From NCBI RefSeq assembly GCF_938041645.1, contig NZ_CALIST010000015.1, forward strand, positions 1-39,346: a DNA stretch of 39,346 nucleotides, written 5' to 3'. This DNA comes from an uncultured Campylobacter sp. Its GTDB lineage: Bacteria; Campylobacterota; Campylobacteria; Campylobacterales; Campylobacteraceae. Shown here piece by piece: positions 27,182 through 35,971 of this stretch. Under the pieces are notes generated by a model. That model ran no database searches, had not been told where the DNA came from, and saw only the letters and a list, made by a program, of their open reading frames with translations. Every line of letters begins with the position of its first letter. Within the stretch, counting starts at the first letter, position 1. The translations under genes were made by a program, and so were the position numbers.

Positions 27182-27571
27182 ATGAATATGATCAACATAA
27201 ATTTCGGTCTGTTGTTTATCAGGTTGGGGCTTGGAGTTTGTCTTTTAATGCACGGAATTTTTAAGCTTACTCACGGTATCGACGGCGTAAAATCGATGCT
27301 GGTAGCCAGAGGAATTCCGGATTTAGTGGCTTATGGCGCATATGTAGGCGAGGTGCTGGCGCCCGCGATGATAATCATAGGCGTATTTTGCCGCATAGGC
27401 GCTCTACTTGTGATCGCAAACGTGCTCATGATAATATATGTCCTACACACTCCGTTGAGCGCGCTTACCGGCGTGGGCGGATTTGAGCTGGAAATCGTAT
27501 ATCTGTATCTTTCTGCTGCGATTTGCTTAGTGATCTGCGGCGGCGGAGAGTTTGTACTGATTAGAGATTAA
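27182..27571 (+). CDS. DoxX family membrane protein
   Basis: Protein of 129 residues with four predicted membrane helices (about residues 6-25, 47-67, 70-90 and 100-122). The opening (GLLFIRLGLGVCLLMHGIFKLTHG) and YGAYVGEVLAPAMIIIGVFCRIGALL are typical of DoxX proteins, a broad family of small quinol- or redox-linked membrane proteins with mostly unknown roles. It sits 36 bases after rpoC and before rpsL, an unusual guest between the polymerase and str genes. AAAGGATGAAAC precedes the ATG, so it is probably read from the rpoC message. Confidence 0.85.
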   Translation: MNMININFGLLFIRLGLGVCLLMHGIFKLTHGIDGVKSMLVARGIPDLVAYGAYVGEVLAPAMIIIGVFCRIGALLVIANVLMIIYVLHTPLSALTGVGGFELEIVYLYLSAAICLVICGGGEFVLIRD

Positions 27572-27610
27572 AATTTAGTTAAATTTACGTTTCTGTAAGT
27601 TTAAACAAAG

Positions 27611-27616
27611 TATAAT
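27611..27616 (+). promoter_or_regulatory. -10 element of the rpsL-rpsG-fusA promoter
   Basis: AAGTATAATCC contains a perfect TATAAT hexamer 38 bases before the rpsL start, in the only sizeable gap before the str genes. No good -35 hexamer is seen, as is usual for Campylobacter. Confidence 0.6.
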
Positions 27617-27654
27617 CCAAATCTTTTTGAATAAATTTTTGTGAAAGGAAAGAT

Positions 27655-28029
27655 GTGCCAACCATAAATCAATTGGTCAGAAAAGAGCGCAAGAAGCTTA
27701 CCGAGAAATCGAAGTCTCCAGCGCTAAAGAATTGCCCTCAACGAAGAGGAGTTTGCACTAAGGTCTACACCACGACCCCTAAAAAGCCAAACTCAGCGCT
27801 TCGTAAAGTTGCCAAAGTAAGGCTTACTAGCGGATTTGAAGTCATCAGCTATATCGGCGGTGAAGGTCACAATCTACAAGAGCACTCTATCGTGCTAGTT
27901 CGCGGCGGTCGCGTAAAGGACCTACCGGGCGTTAAATACCACATCGTCCGCGGTGCGCTCGATACTGCAGGCGTTGCAAAACGAACCGTTGCAAGATCAA
28001 AATACGGTGCTAAACGACCTAAAAAATAG
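27655..28029 (+). CDS. rpsL: 30S ribosomal protein S12
   Basis: Basic protein of 124 residues, the usual length, with TTTPKKPNSALRKVAKVRL and RGGRVKDLPGVKYH. K43 and K88 are the wild-type residues linked to streptomycin sensitivity. It starts at a GTG at 27655 after AAAGGAAAGAT; an overlapping ATG one base earlier is in another frame. S12 lies at the decoding centre. It opens the str-type group of rpsL, rpsG and fusA. Confidence 0.97.
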   Translation: MPTINQLVRKERKKLTEKSKSPALKNCPQRRGVCTKVYTTTPKKPNSALRKVAKVRLTSGFEVISYIGGEGHNLQEHSIVLVRGGRVKDLPGVKYHIVRGALDTAGVAKRTVARSKYGAKRPKK

Positions 28030-28098
28030 TTTGGCCTAAACAGACCGGCACTAGATTTTGCCGAGTTTGAGTAAAATTTTAAAATTTGAAGGAATAAA

Positions 28099-28569
28099 AT
28101 GAGAAGAAGAAAAGCTCCCGTTAGGGAAGTTATGCCCGATCCGATTTATGACAGCAAAGTAATCACAAAATTTATTAATTCGCTTATGTTCGACGGCAAA
28201 AAGAGCGTCGCTACCGAGATTATGTACGGCGCCTTAAATTTCATCGACAATAAAGGCGGCGAGAAGAAAGGTATCGAAATTTTCAACGATGCTATCGATA
28301 ACGTTAAGCCTTTGATGGAAGTTAAGTCTCGTCGTGTAGGCGGCGCTACTTATCAGGTTCCGATCGAGGTACGACCGGTTCGCCAGCAGGCTTTGGCTAT
28401 TCGCTGGATCATCTCCTTTGCGAGAAAAAGAAGCGAGCGCACGATGATAGAGCGCCTGGCTTACGAGCTTATGGACGCCGCAAATTCTAAAGGCTCTTCA
28501 TTTAAAAAGAAAGAAGACACCTACAAGATGGCGGAAGCCAACAAAGCTTTCGCGCATTATCGTTGGTAG
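28099..28569 (+). CDS. rpsG: 30S ribosomal protein S7
   Basis: Protein of 156 residues beginning MRRRKAPVREVMPDPIYDS, with the conserved RRVGGATYQVPIEVRP segment and RWIISFARKRSERTM after it. S7 starts assembly of the 30S head and in E. coli represses its own operon. It follows rpsL by 69 bases and precedes fusA by 9 bases, with GAAGGAATAAA before the ATG. Confidence 0.97.
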   Translation: MRRRKAPVREVMPDPIYDSKVITKFINSLMFDGKKSVATEIMYGALNFIDNKGGEKKGIEIFNDAIDNVKPLMEVKSRRVGGATYQVPIEVRPVRQQALAIRWIISFARKRSERTMIERLAYELMDAANSKGSSFKKKEDTYKMAEANKAFAHYRW

Positions 28570-28578
28570 GAGGGCGTC

Positions 28579-30654
28579 ATGGCAAGAAAGACCCCTTTAC
28601 ATATGGTTAGAAATATTGGAATTGCCGCTCACATCGACGCCGGAAAGACGACTACGAGCGAAAGAATTCTATTTTTTACCGGTATGAGCCATAAGATTGG
28701 CGAGGTTCACGAGGGCGCCGCTACTATGGACTGGATGGAGCAAGAGCGCGAGCGCGGCATCACGATCACATCTGCCGCTACCACATGCTTTTGGAATAAT
28801 CATCAGATAAATTTGATCGACACCCCGGGCCACGTTGACTTTACTATCGAAGTCGAGCGCTCGATGCGCGTTTTAGATGGTGCGGTAGCAGTATTTTGCT
28901 CTGTAGGCGGCGTTCAGCCTCAAAGCGAGACCGTTTGGCGTCAAGCGAATAAATACCATGTTCCGCGTATCATTTTCGTAAATAAGATGGACCGCGTAGG
29001 CGCAAATTTTTATAATGTCGAACAGCAGGTCAAAGATAGGCTCAAAGCTCATCCGGTTCCGATTCAAATTCCGATTGGCGCTGAAGACGATTTTAAAGGC
29101 GTTATCGATTTGGTTACTATGAAGGCGCTCGTTTGGGATGATAGCAAGGGTCCTTCTGCTCCTGAGATCGTTGAAATTCCTGCTGAATTACGAGAAAAAG
29201 CACAGGAATATCGCGACAAGATGATCGAAGCGGTAGCAGAGACTGATGAAGCTTTGATGGAGAAGTATTTTAACGGCGAAGAGCTAAGCGTGGAGGAAAT
29301 CAAAAAAGGTATCAAGAAAGGCTGCTTAAGTCTAAGTTTTTTTCCTATGCTATGCGGCACCGCATTTAAAAACAAGGGCGTGCAGCCTTTGCTAGATGCG
29401 GTCGTAGATTATCTACCTGCGCCTGATGAAGTGCCTGCGATTAAGGGTCAGTATGAGGACGGCAGCGAGGTTCACGTAAGCTCTACCGACGAGGGCGAGT
29501 TTGCGGGTCTTGGATTTAAGATTATGACCGATCCTTTCGTAGGTCAGCTTACATTTGTGCGTGTCTATCGCGGCGTTTTGGAAAGCGGCAGCTACGTCGT
29601 AAATACCGGCAAAGGCAAAAAAGAGCGCATCGGACGCTTGCTAAGGATGCACTCGAATAAACGCGAAGAGATCAAAGAGCTATATGCGGGCGAGATCGGC
29701 GCCGTTGTGGGTCTTAAAGACACTCTTACGGGCGATACTCTAGCTAGCGAAAAAGATAAAGTAATTTTAGAACGTATGGAATTTCCTGATCCCGTTATCA
29801 GCGTAGCTGTAGAGCCTAAAACCAAAGCCGATCAAGAGAAAATGGGTATCGCGCTTCAAAAATTGGCGCAAGAAGATCCAAGCTTTAGGGTTGCGACGGA
29901 CGAGGAGAGCGGACAAACTATCATTTCGGGAATGGGCGAGCTACACCTCGAGATCATCGTAGATAGAATGCTTAGAGAATTTAAAGTCGAAGCAGAGGTC
30001 GGACAGCCGCAGGTCGCATATCGTGAGACTATCCGCAAAACGGTCGAGCAAGAGTACAAATACGCCAAGCAGTCGGGTGGTCGCGGTCAATACGGTCACG
30101 TATTTTTGCGCCTAGAGCCTTTGGAGCCAGGCACCGGATATGAGTTCGTAAACGATATAAAAGGCGGCGCGATTCCAAAAGAATACATCCCTGCGGTCGA
30201 TAAGGGCTGCCAAGAGGCGATGCAAAATGGCGTTTTGGCGGGCTATCCGGTCGAGGATGTGCGCGTAACGGTCTATGACGGAAGCTACCACGAAGTCGAT
30301 AGCTCCGAAATGGCGTTCAAACTCGCCGCTTCTATGGGCTTTAAAGAGGGCGCTAGAAAAGCGGGTGCCGTGATCTTGGAGCCTATGATGAAGGTCGAGG
30401 TAGAAACCCCTGAGGAGTATATGGGCGACGTCATCGGCGATCTAAACAAACGTCGCGGACAGGTCAATAATATGAGCGAACGCGGCGGCAATAAGATCAT
30501 CGACGCATTTTGCCCGCTTTCGGAGATGTTCGGTTACTCGACCGATCTGCGCTCTCAGACGCAGGGTCGTGCGACCTATTCGATGGAATTTGATCACTAC
30601 GACGAGGTTCCTAAGAATGTCGGCGAAGAGATCATCAAAAAGCGCAACGGTTAA
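28579..30654 (+). CDS. fusA: Elongation factor G
   Basis: GTPase of 691 residues that drives ribosomal translocation and, with recycling factor, splits used ribosomes. The P-loop AHIDAGKT is at residues 17-24, with DTPGHVDFT and NKMD as the other nucleotide motifs. The effector loop region RGITITSAATTCFW and the C-terminal RGQVNNM segment of domain V are also visible. The length is normal. TAGGAGGGCGTC precedes the ATG. It ends the str group; no tuf gene follows, unlike E. coli. Confidence 0.98.
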   Translation: MARKTPLHMVRNIGIAAHIDAGKTTTSERILFFTGMSHKIGEVHEGAATMDWMEQERERGITITSAATTCFWNNHQINLIDTPGHVDFTIEVERSMRVLDGAVAVFCSVGGVQPQSETVWRQANKYHVPRIIFVNKMDRVGANFYNVEQQVKDRLKAHPVPIQIPIGAEDDFKGVIDLVTMKALVWDDSKGPSAPEIVEIPAELREKAQEYRDKMIEAVAETDEALMEKYFNGEELSVEEIKKGIKKGCLSLSFFPMLCGTAFKNKGVQPLLDAVVDYLPAPDEVPAIKGQYEDGSEVHVSSTDEGEFAGLGFKIMTDPFVGQLTFVRVYRGVLESGSYVVNTGKGKKERIGRLLRMHSNKREEIKELYAGEIGAVVGLKDTLTGDTLASEKDKVILERMEFPDPVISVAVEPKTKADQEKMGIALQKLAQEDPSFRVATDEESGQTIISGMGELHLEIIVDRMLREFKVEAEVGQPQVAYRETIRKTVEQEYKYAKQSGGRGQYGHVFLRLEPLEPGTGYEFVNDIKGGAIPKEYIPAVDKGCQEAMQNGVLAGYPVEDVRVTVYDGSYHEVDSSEMAFKLAASMGFKEGARKAGAVILEPMMKVEVETPEEYMGDVIGDLNKRRGQVNNMSERGGNKIIDAFCPLSEMFGYSTDLRSQTQGRATYSMEFDHYDEVPKNVGEEIIKKRNG

Positions 30655-30665
30655 GCTTAATGGGT

Positions 30666-30711
30666 GTCAGGGTGCGGCGATAGCTTTATCGCCAGCCCCC
30701 GACGCTTCTTT
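30666..30711 (+). terminator. Terminator after fusA
   Basis: GGCGATA (30676-30682) pairs with TATCGCC (30687-30693). The stem extends outward through GGG/CCC and GTC/GAC (30666-30703) and is followed by GCTTCTTT. It lies 11 bases after the fusA stop. Confidence 0.65.
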
Positions 30712-31217
30712 GAATTTTAAAACGGTGTTTAAATTTAACCTGCTTTACTAGCGTAAATTTAAATTCATACTCCGACTCCGAATAAAATTTCAATTCATAA
30801 ATTTTAACTTCCGCCGATCGTAAATTTAGATCAAAAGAATTTCAATTAAATTTAAAAATTTAAAAGTAGCTTAAAGTATATCCAGGACGTCGCGCCTATA
30901 GTTTTACTAGAGATTTATTCTCTCACAGATAAAGCGAGCATGTTGCTATCGCGCTTTGATTTTCATTCACGGACAAGATCGCCGCAAGCTGGATCGCAAG
31001 TAGGGTTAAATTTTACTTTCGGCGCAGCCTCAAGGCGGAGCGCTATCATAGACTTATATCGGATTGCGATCTATCAGTGCTTTATGCGAGTAGCGGTATT
31101 CTCGGGGCACTTTAATTGCGCCGCCGCTTTGCGCCGTAAAATTTCATCCTAGCGCGGCGGCTTACGAGCCGATCATATAAGCTGAGCTAACACCCGAGCT
31201 CGCTTGTTTTCAGATTT
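30712..31217. other. Gene-free gap between fusA and tpx
   Basis: About 500 bases that start A+T-rich (many AAATTT runs to 30870) and end more G+C-rich. A 70-codon frame at 30940-31152 has unlikely composition. I see no RNA gene or clear coding remnant. Confidence 0.45.
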
Positions 31218-31247
31218 AGTAGGTGCCTACTTTCACGGGCTTATAAT
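31218..31247 (+). promoter_or_regulatory. tpx promoter with overlapping inverted repeat
   Basis: A perfect 6+2+6 inverted repeat, AGTAGG-TG-CCTACT, covers 31218-31231. A perfect TATAAT -10 hexamer follows at 31242-31247, 36 bases before the tpx ATG. A repressor bound to the repeat would cover the space upstream of the -10 element, so it is a candidate redox-responsive operator. The bound protein is unknown. Confidence 0.5.
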
Positions 31248-31283
31248 GCGCCCGTTTTAAATATTTCAAAACAAAGGAAAATC

Positions 31284-31814
31284 ATGCAACAAACCAAATT
31301 GCAAGGCGCGAGCGTTAGCCTTTCGGGCAGCGAGCTTAAGCTGGGAGATAAGGCACCGGTAGTCGGCTTGGTCGCAGCCGATCTTAGCGAGGTCAAAGTC
31401 GGCGGCGGCACGGGCAAGGCGCAGGTCATCATCACCGTGCCGTCCCTGGATACGGACGTGTGCGCGACCGAGACGCGCAAATTTAACGAGTGCGCCGCGA
31501 GCATAAAAAATACCGAGGTTTTCGTGATCTCGATGGATCTGCCGTTTGCCGCGGGCAGATTTTGCTCGACCGAGGGGATCAAAAATTTACGCGCACTAAG
31601 CGACTTTCGCGATAAGGAGTTTGCGCGTGCATATGGCGTGCTGATTGCGGACGGCGCGCTTGCGGGGCTAACGTGCCGCGCGGTTTTCGTCGTGGACACC
31701 GCAGGCAAGATCGCCTACAAGCAGATTACGGACGACATCGTAGATGAGCCAGATTACGACGCGGCGCTCAATGCGGCGGCGTTTGCGAGCGGAAGCGCTG
31801 CGACGCAGGGCTGA
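31284..31814 (+). CDS. tpx: Thiol peroxidase (Tpx, atypical 2-Cys peroxiredoxin)
   Basis: Protein of 176 residues that reduces hydrogen peroxide and alkyl hydroperoxides using thioredoxin. The peroxidatic cysteine is C60 in PSLDTDVCATETRKF and the resolving cysteine is C94 in GRFCSTEGIKN, both at the usual positions. It is a few residues longer than typical Tpx (about 165-168) because of a short alanine-rich tail. AAAGGAAAATC lies before the ATG. It stands alone behind its own promoter. Confidence 0.95.
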   Translation: MQQTKLQGASVSLSGSELKLGDKAPVVGLVAADLSEVKVGGGTGKAQVIITVPSLDTDVCATETRKFNECAASIKNTEVFVISMDLPFAAGRFCSTEGIKNLRALSDFRDKEFARAYGVLIADGALAGLTCRAVFVVDTAGKIAYKQITDDIVDEPDYDAALNAAAFASGSAATQG

Positions 31815-32331
31815 TGCAATTTCTAGGTCTGCGGTGCAGACGTTACCCGCTTAAATTTAGCGGGCTTAAAATACGCGGACGGGCGCCTTGCTCGCCCGCA
31901 ACTTTAAATTCTAAAATTCCACTGCGCCCTGAAATTTAGCAGGTCGCGTCTGAAATTTCAGCGGATCTGGGTTCGTGATCCTATTTGCGCAGTTCGCAAT
32001 AGAATTTTAAAATTTATCCCCAATCAATTCATAAATTTATCTCACATTGCAAAAATAGTCTATCTGACTTAAAATTTAAATTTGAGCGCAAAAACACAAG
32101 CGAGCAGTATCGCGAAGCTAGACTAGGCGACTTAAAATTTTACGATGGTGATTATTGTGTATAAGTAGCGACCGAATATAGAGATGCGAGAAAATACCGC
32201 TACGCGGAAATAACGCGCAGTATTTTTTCTTTAGACGAGGCGGAAATGAGCCGAATGAAGGAGCGTATATTATAATACGTGACTGAAATTCGGCGAAATT
32301 TCCAACGACGTATAAAGGAAAAAAAGGGTCG
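31815..32331. other. Gap after tpx with hairpin near 32191-32229
   Basis: No gene is visible. At 32191-32226, AAAATAC pairs with GTATTTT around an inner CGCG/CGCG stem and is followed by TTCTTT, so it could end a transcript on the + strand. The 32150-32330 part has a denser, less A+T-rich texture than the rest and ends 6 bases before the DUF4272 stop codon. Confidence 0.4.
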
Positions 32332-33075
32332 CTAAGTATTCAAGTCCGGATAATCCCACGCATTATATTCGTCAGTTAGATTATCGTTTTCGTCCCCCTT
32401 GCAGCACAGCCACTCTAGTCCGCCGCGCCTCTCCATCACGACCTCTTCATCTAGCCCCGCGCAGTCTGAGCCGTGCACGCGGGCATTGACGCACGCCCAG
32501 TGGTAGCGGTAGATGAGATCGAGCGCTTGCAAAATTTCATCCGTGCCGCGTAGCTTCACGCGCGCAGAAAAATCACCGCTGCTAAAGGTATCCATCACAA
32601 AGGCGCAGTCGCAGATCTCGCTCGGAAAGCTAAGCTCCTCCACGAGCCCCATCGCCCACATCAGCGCCCACAGCGACTCGTATTTCCAGCCCATATTTAC
32701 GGCCTCGTCGCGGCTCGCCTCGCCCTGCGTGACGCGGCGTTCCATGCGCGTGAGCTTGTCTATGCAGCCGTAGCGGTTATCTAGAAAGCCCTGTGCGCCC
32801 TGCTTATCCTCGTCTGCGAGCTTGCCCTCGTCTCTGATCGAGCAGGCGCACATTATCGCCGCATACGAGCAGATCGCGCGGGCGATGACTTCGTCCTTTT
32901 CGCGCGGGGAAACCTCGCTCGTCTCGTATCGCAGCGGCAGATGGTCAATGTACGGCACGCCCTGCGATTTTAAAATTTCGATGCTTATATCCTTGCGCTC
33001 TTGCGCGGTCTTGCCGATCTTTGCGGCGTTTGCGCTATTTTTGCCGCCTTTTTTGAAAAAATCTGAAAATGCCAT
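32332..33075 (-). CDS. DUF4272 domain-containing protein
   Basis: Soluble, acidic protein of 247 residues. The segment TAQERKDISIEILKSQGVPYIDHLP near residues 23-47 and the following ARAICSYAAIMCA and WKYESLWALMWAMGLVEEL stretches match the style of DUF4272 proteins, whose function is unknown. The N-terminus (MAFSDFFKKGGKNSANAAK) is basic and lacks a signal peptide. AAGGAG lies before the ATG at 33075. The C-terminus ends in a tryptophan-rich DEYNAWDYPDLNT. No partner gene is obvious; upstream on the same strand is a decayed gene. Confidence 0.78.
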   Translation of the reverse strand: MAFSDFFKKGGKNSANAAKIGKTAQERKDISIEILKSQGVPYIDHLPLRYETSEVSPREKDEVIARAICSYAAIMCACSIRDEGKLADEDKQGAQGFLDNRYGCIDKLTRMERRVTQGEASRDEAVNMGWKYESLWALMWAMGLVEELSFPSEICDCAFVMDTFSSGDFSARVKLRGTDEILQALDLIYRYHWACVNARVHGSDCAGLDEEVVMERRGGLEWLCCKGDENDNLTDEYNAWDYPDLNT

Positions 33076-33556
33076 GAGCTCTCCTTAAAATTTTAAACGT
33101 ATTTTAAAACAATCGCGCAAAATTTCAGCTTATGACGGCGGGGCGGATTTTTAAATTTAAGCTCAAACCCAAGCTTTGCAAATCGGACGGAAGTTCCGCG
33201 CCTCGTCTTGCTAATTTATACGGCGCCGCTAAGGCTCGTCCGTGCCCGTAACGAGCCGATCAAAGAGGACCGTTTGCGCTGCTAAATTTAAAGCCGTCGC
33301 TTTTAAAAATTTTAACGGCGAATTTTATAAGCCAACGATTTTGCTAAATTTTAGAGGCAAATTTTATTAAATTCACGCGCGCCGTTTGGAGTTAAAATTT
33401 TACGCCGCAAGCCCTTGAGGCCGTATAAATTCAGACCGCATAAATTTAAAGTCGCGTTGAAATTTAGACCCGCCGCTCGCATTATCCGTTTTTAAAATTT
33501 GTCGACACCGCCTAGCTTGGACACCGCCCTTTGCTCGCGCTAGCGATACCGCCCGT
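33076..33556. other. A+T-rich gap with weak repeats
   Basis: About 480 bases without a gene. Near 33419-33475 there are imperfect copies of GCCGTATAAATTCAGA-like sequence (GGCCGTATAAATTCAGACC, then CCGCATAAATTTAAAG, then CGCGTTGAAATTTAGACC), similar in feel to the other degenerate repeats in this window. Confidence 0.4.
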
Positions 33557-34067
33557 TTACGGCGTTGTAATATTCGGCAGTTTGTCGTTGTTTAGATCAA
33601 ATTTTAAAATTTTACCGTCCGCGCAGCGCTTCGCGTAAAAATAATCTTTGTAAAAATAAGCGCCGCAGCTAAGCCCGCGACCGATCGCTTCGTCGTTTTG
33701 AGTTTATTTTTGATCGCGTAGAAAATTTTCCCAAGTAGCCGCGCCCGGATTTTTTGCGACGAGCCGCAGTGCGATCATCTCTATGGCTTCTTGCGTCTTT
33801 GCTCGCCCGTGCCTTCTATGATGCTTCGATACATATCGTCATAAAATACCTTTGCAGGCAATTCGGACTCTTGCGGCGATTCCAGCGAGATAAAAAATTT
33901 TAAGCTTTGCCTCGGGGCGATTAAGTTTTGGAGGTCATTCGAACCTGTTTTGGCGGCGCCATAAGCGCTCTTTTTTGCAAATATACCGTCCCGCCGTAGC
34001 CGGCAAGGATGTCCGCGATATACGGAATAAAATCGCCGAGCGGCATAAGAAGGCGGACGCGGGGCAT
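33557..34067 (-). pseudogene. Decayed gene, two frameshifts and one in-frame stop, unknown family
   Basis: Read on the minus strand, an ATG at 34067 with AAGAGGAG in front opens MPRVRLLMPLGDFIPYIADI and stays protein-like to about 33940. The sense then moves to a second frame (GSNDLQNLIAPRQSLKFFIS, ending TAG at 33781-33783). It moves to a third frame near 33800 (AKTQEAIEMIALRLVAKNPG). That frame passes a TAA at 33704-33706 and carries on (NDEAIGRGLSCGAYFYKDYF) to a TAA at 33557-33559. Joined, this is a protein of about 169 residues. I do not recognise it. The intact ribosome site and long sense segments argue for recent loss. Confidence 0.75.
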
Positions 34068-34297
34068 TTTATCTCCTCTTTCAAATTTTACTCTTTATGG
34101 CTTCAGGGGTCGCGCGCCGCTTTAAATCGATGCTTATCTTTTGACCATGCGTCCACATAAGTAGCGCGCTTTGTCGCGCAAATTTAAAAGCGGCGCCCGA
34201 ATTTAGCCGAGCGCCGCAACTGAAATTTAACCGATTTGCGCACTCAAACGAGCAGTGCCGTCTGGCGCACCTCTTGGTTAAATTTAAGCGGGTGCGA

Positions 34298-35131
34298 TCA
34301 ATACTTAAACGAGCTGCCCGGCTCGATCAACTTAACCTTTTGTTTATAATTCATCTTTAGTACCGCAGCAGGCCCTAGCACGGTCGCCTTTTCGCCCTCA
34401 AGCCAAAACGCCGTACCCTCCGGCATCGCGTACACCGTCGATTTTTGATTAGCAATCAAAAATTCCTCCAGCCTCTCCTCTCTGCTCTCGCCGTTGTGCC
34501 CCGCAGGCTTGCCCGAGATGAAGTGCGGATTGATCTGGTGCGGGAAGATATTGAAGGTATTAAACGACTCGGGCTCGATGATCGGCATATCGTTCGTCGT
34601 CATCATCGTAGCGCCCGCAACGTTCGAGCCCGCGCTCCAGCCGATATACGGCGTGCCGTCCTCGACCATTTTGCTGATTAGCGCGATGAGCTCGTTTTCA
34701 TACATATCGTGCACGAGCTTGAAGGTGTTGCCGCCGCCTACGAATATGCAATCCGCGCTCGCGACTTCCTTCGCGGCGTTTTTAGCGTGATGGACGCCGA
34801 CGATATTTAAATTTAAGCTCGCAAGCGCCTCTTTGACGCGCTTTTCATATTCGTCGTAGCTTCTGCGTAGGCTCGCGTAAGGGATGAAAACGATCTTTTT
34901 GCCCGCGAGGTTGTTCTCCTGCGCAAATTTACCGATCCACGACACCGCGTGCGATAGATACTTCGTGTCTTTGTAACCCGAACTTGAGAGCAGCAGCGCT
35001 CTTTGCTTGCTATGATCGCGCTTAGAGAGCTTAAACGCCTTTTCGCTCGCAACTAGTTCGCTCGTACCGAGCATCGCAGCGCCCGCCGCCAAAGCGGCTA
35101 CCTTTAGTAGGTCTCGTCTTTGATTTTGCAT
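34298..35131 (-). CDS. pepE: Peptidase E (Asp-Xaa dipeptidase, S51) with Tat signal
   Basis: Protein of 277 residues. Residues 1-28 form a twin-arginine signal (R5-R6 in NQRRDLLK, then an alanine-rich hydrophobic stretch), so it is probably exported folded. The rest matches S51 peptidases: GGGNTF at 132-137, the nucleophile S166 in GWSAGSN, and QINPHF. PepE cleaves dipeptides that begin with aspartate; the E. coli enzyme is cytoplasmic. I start at the ATG at 35131 because AAAGGAG precedes it; an ATG at 35149 lacks a site. Confidence 0.88.
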   Translation of the reverse strand: MQNQRRDLLKVAALAAGAAMLGTSELVASEKAFKLSKRDHSKQRALLLSSSGYKDTKYLSHAVSWIGKFAQENNLAGKKIVFIPYASLRRSYDEYEKRVKEALASLNLNIVGVHHAKNAAKEVASADCIFVGGGNTFKLVHDMYENELIALISKMVEDGTPYIGWSAGSNVAGATMMTTNDMPIIEPESFNTFNIFPHQINPHFISGKPAGHNGESREERLEEFLIANQKSTVYAMPEGTAFWLEGEKATVLGPAAVLKMNYKQKVKLIEPGSSFKY

Positions 35132-35168
35132 CTTTTCTCCTTTAATCAAAGTTGATATCTGTTTTGAA

Positions 35169-35174
35169 ATTATA
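35169..35174 (-). promoter_or_regulatory. -10 element of pepE promoter
   Basis: Read on the minus strand, the hexamer is TATAAT, about 38 bases upstream of the pepE ATG, following TGTAAAGGAA. No clear -35 is seen. Confidence 0.5.
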
Positions 35175-35325
35175 TTCCTTTACATATAAAGAGGGGCTGA
35201 ATATTCGGTTTAAATTTCGCTCGCCAAAAGGTCTCGGTAAAGCAAAATTTTAAAACTACTAAATTTTGAAATTCGGCAAGGCGCCGCGCAGTAAAATTTA
35301 AAAGCGCGGCTAAATTTAATGAAAT

Positions 35326-35862
35326 TTACGCTTCGGCTTTCGGGGTATATGAGCCCGTATTGAAAAAATAGCATACCCCAAAAACTATTCCGCAAATCGG
35401 CGCTACGATTAAGGCGTACAAAAATATATGAGCTGCAGCGCCTTCCAATATTCCGGTAAAAATCAAGGTCGGATATAAAAGCAAAACTATACTGGCAAAA
35501 TTTTCTATCGTAAAGACCAACAAACTATCTCCTTGATCCTTGATAAAAAGGTTGCTGTATCGCTTAGTCTTAGTGTATCTTAAAAAACAGATCGTCGCGC
35601 ATATAGGCAAAACTATTATCGCGACATCACGAATATCTCTAAAAATTTTAGACGACGATTCTATACCGATATTCGAAAAAAGCAAATCAAGAAAAAACAT
35701 TAGCATTAGCGAGAAATAGATGGTTGTAGCCGCCGACGAATAATACCCTATAATCACGCGTCTGATAAATCTATGCATATCGTATTGCTTCTTTAAATTT
35801 TCAGGGATAGCGGCAAATTTCTCGTCCAGCTCTTTCGTGTCTGATTGGAATTTCTCGTCCAC
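35326..35862 (-). CDS. Unknown four-helix membrane protein
   Basis: Protein of 178 residues from a GTG at 35862 with AAAAGGAG upstream. A charged N-terminus (about 30 residues) is followed by four hydrophobic segments near residues 35-60, 78-93, 115-138 and 145-166. The loop RYTKTKRYSNLFIKD between the second and third helices is basic, which suggests a cytoplasmic side. No family is recognised. It lies 194 bases upstream of pepE on the same strand, but pepE has its own promoter. Confidence 0.65.
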   Translation of the reverse strand: MDEKFQSDTKELDEKFAAIPENLKKQYDMHRFIRRVIIGYYSSAATTIYFSLMLMFFLDLLFSNIGIESSSKIFRDIRDVAIIVLPICATICFLRYTKTKRYSNLFIKDQGDSLLVFTIENFASIVLLLYPTLIFTGILEGAAAHIFLYALIVAPICGIVFGVCYFFNTGSYTPKAEA

Positions 35863-35959
35863 AGCTCGCTCCTTTTGTAAAGCGCTAAATTTTAGAAATT
35901 ATATCGAATTTAGCGGCGCAAAGTGACTAAATTTAGGTCTAAATTTAAATGCGAAAAAG

Positions 35960-35965
35960 TATAAT
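35960..35965 (+). promoter_or_regulatory. -10 element placing the start at the ATL gene's first codon
   Basis: TATAAT at 35960-35965 ends 6 bases before the ATG at 35972. A transcript begun the usual 6-7 bases downstream would start at or next to the ATG, so the message would be leaderless. Confidence 0.5.
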
Positions 35966-35971
35966 CACGCC

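Noticed and set aside
30940..31152. 70-codon + strand frame before tpx
   Set aside because: No ribosome site and biased composition; the region looks non-coding.
33975..34160. 61-codon + strand frame
   Set aside because: Antisense to the decayed minus-strand gene, which explains the open frame.
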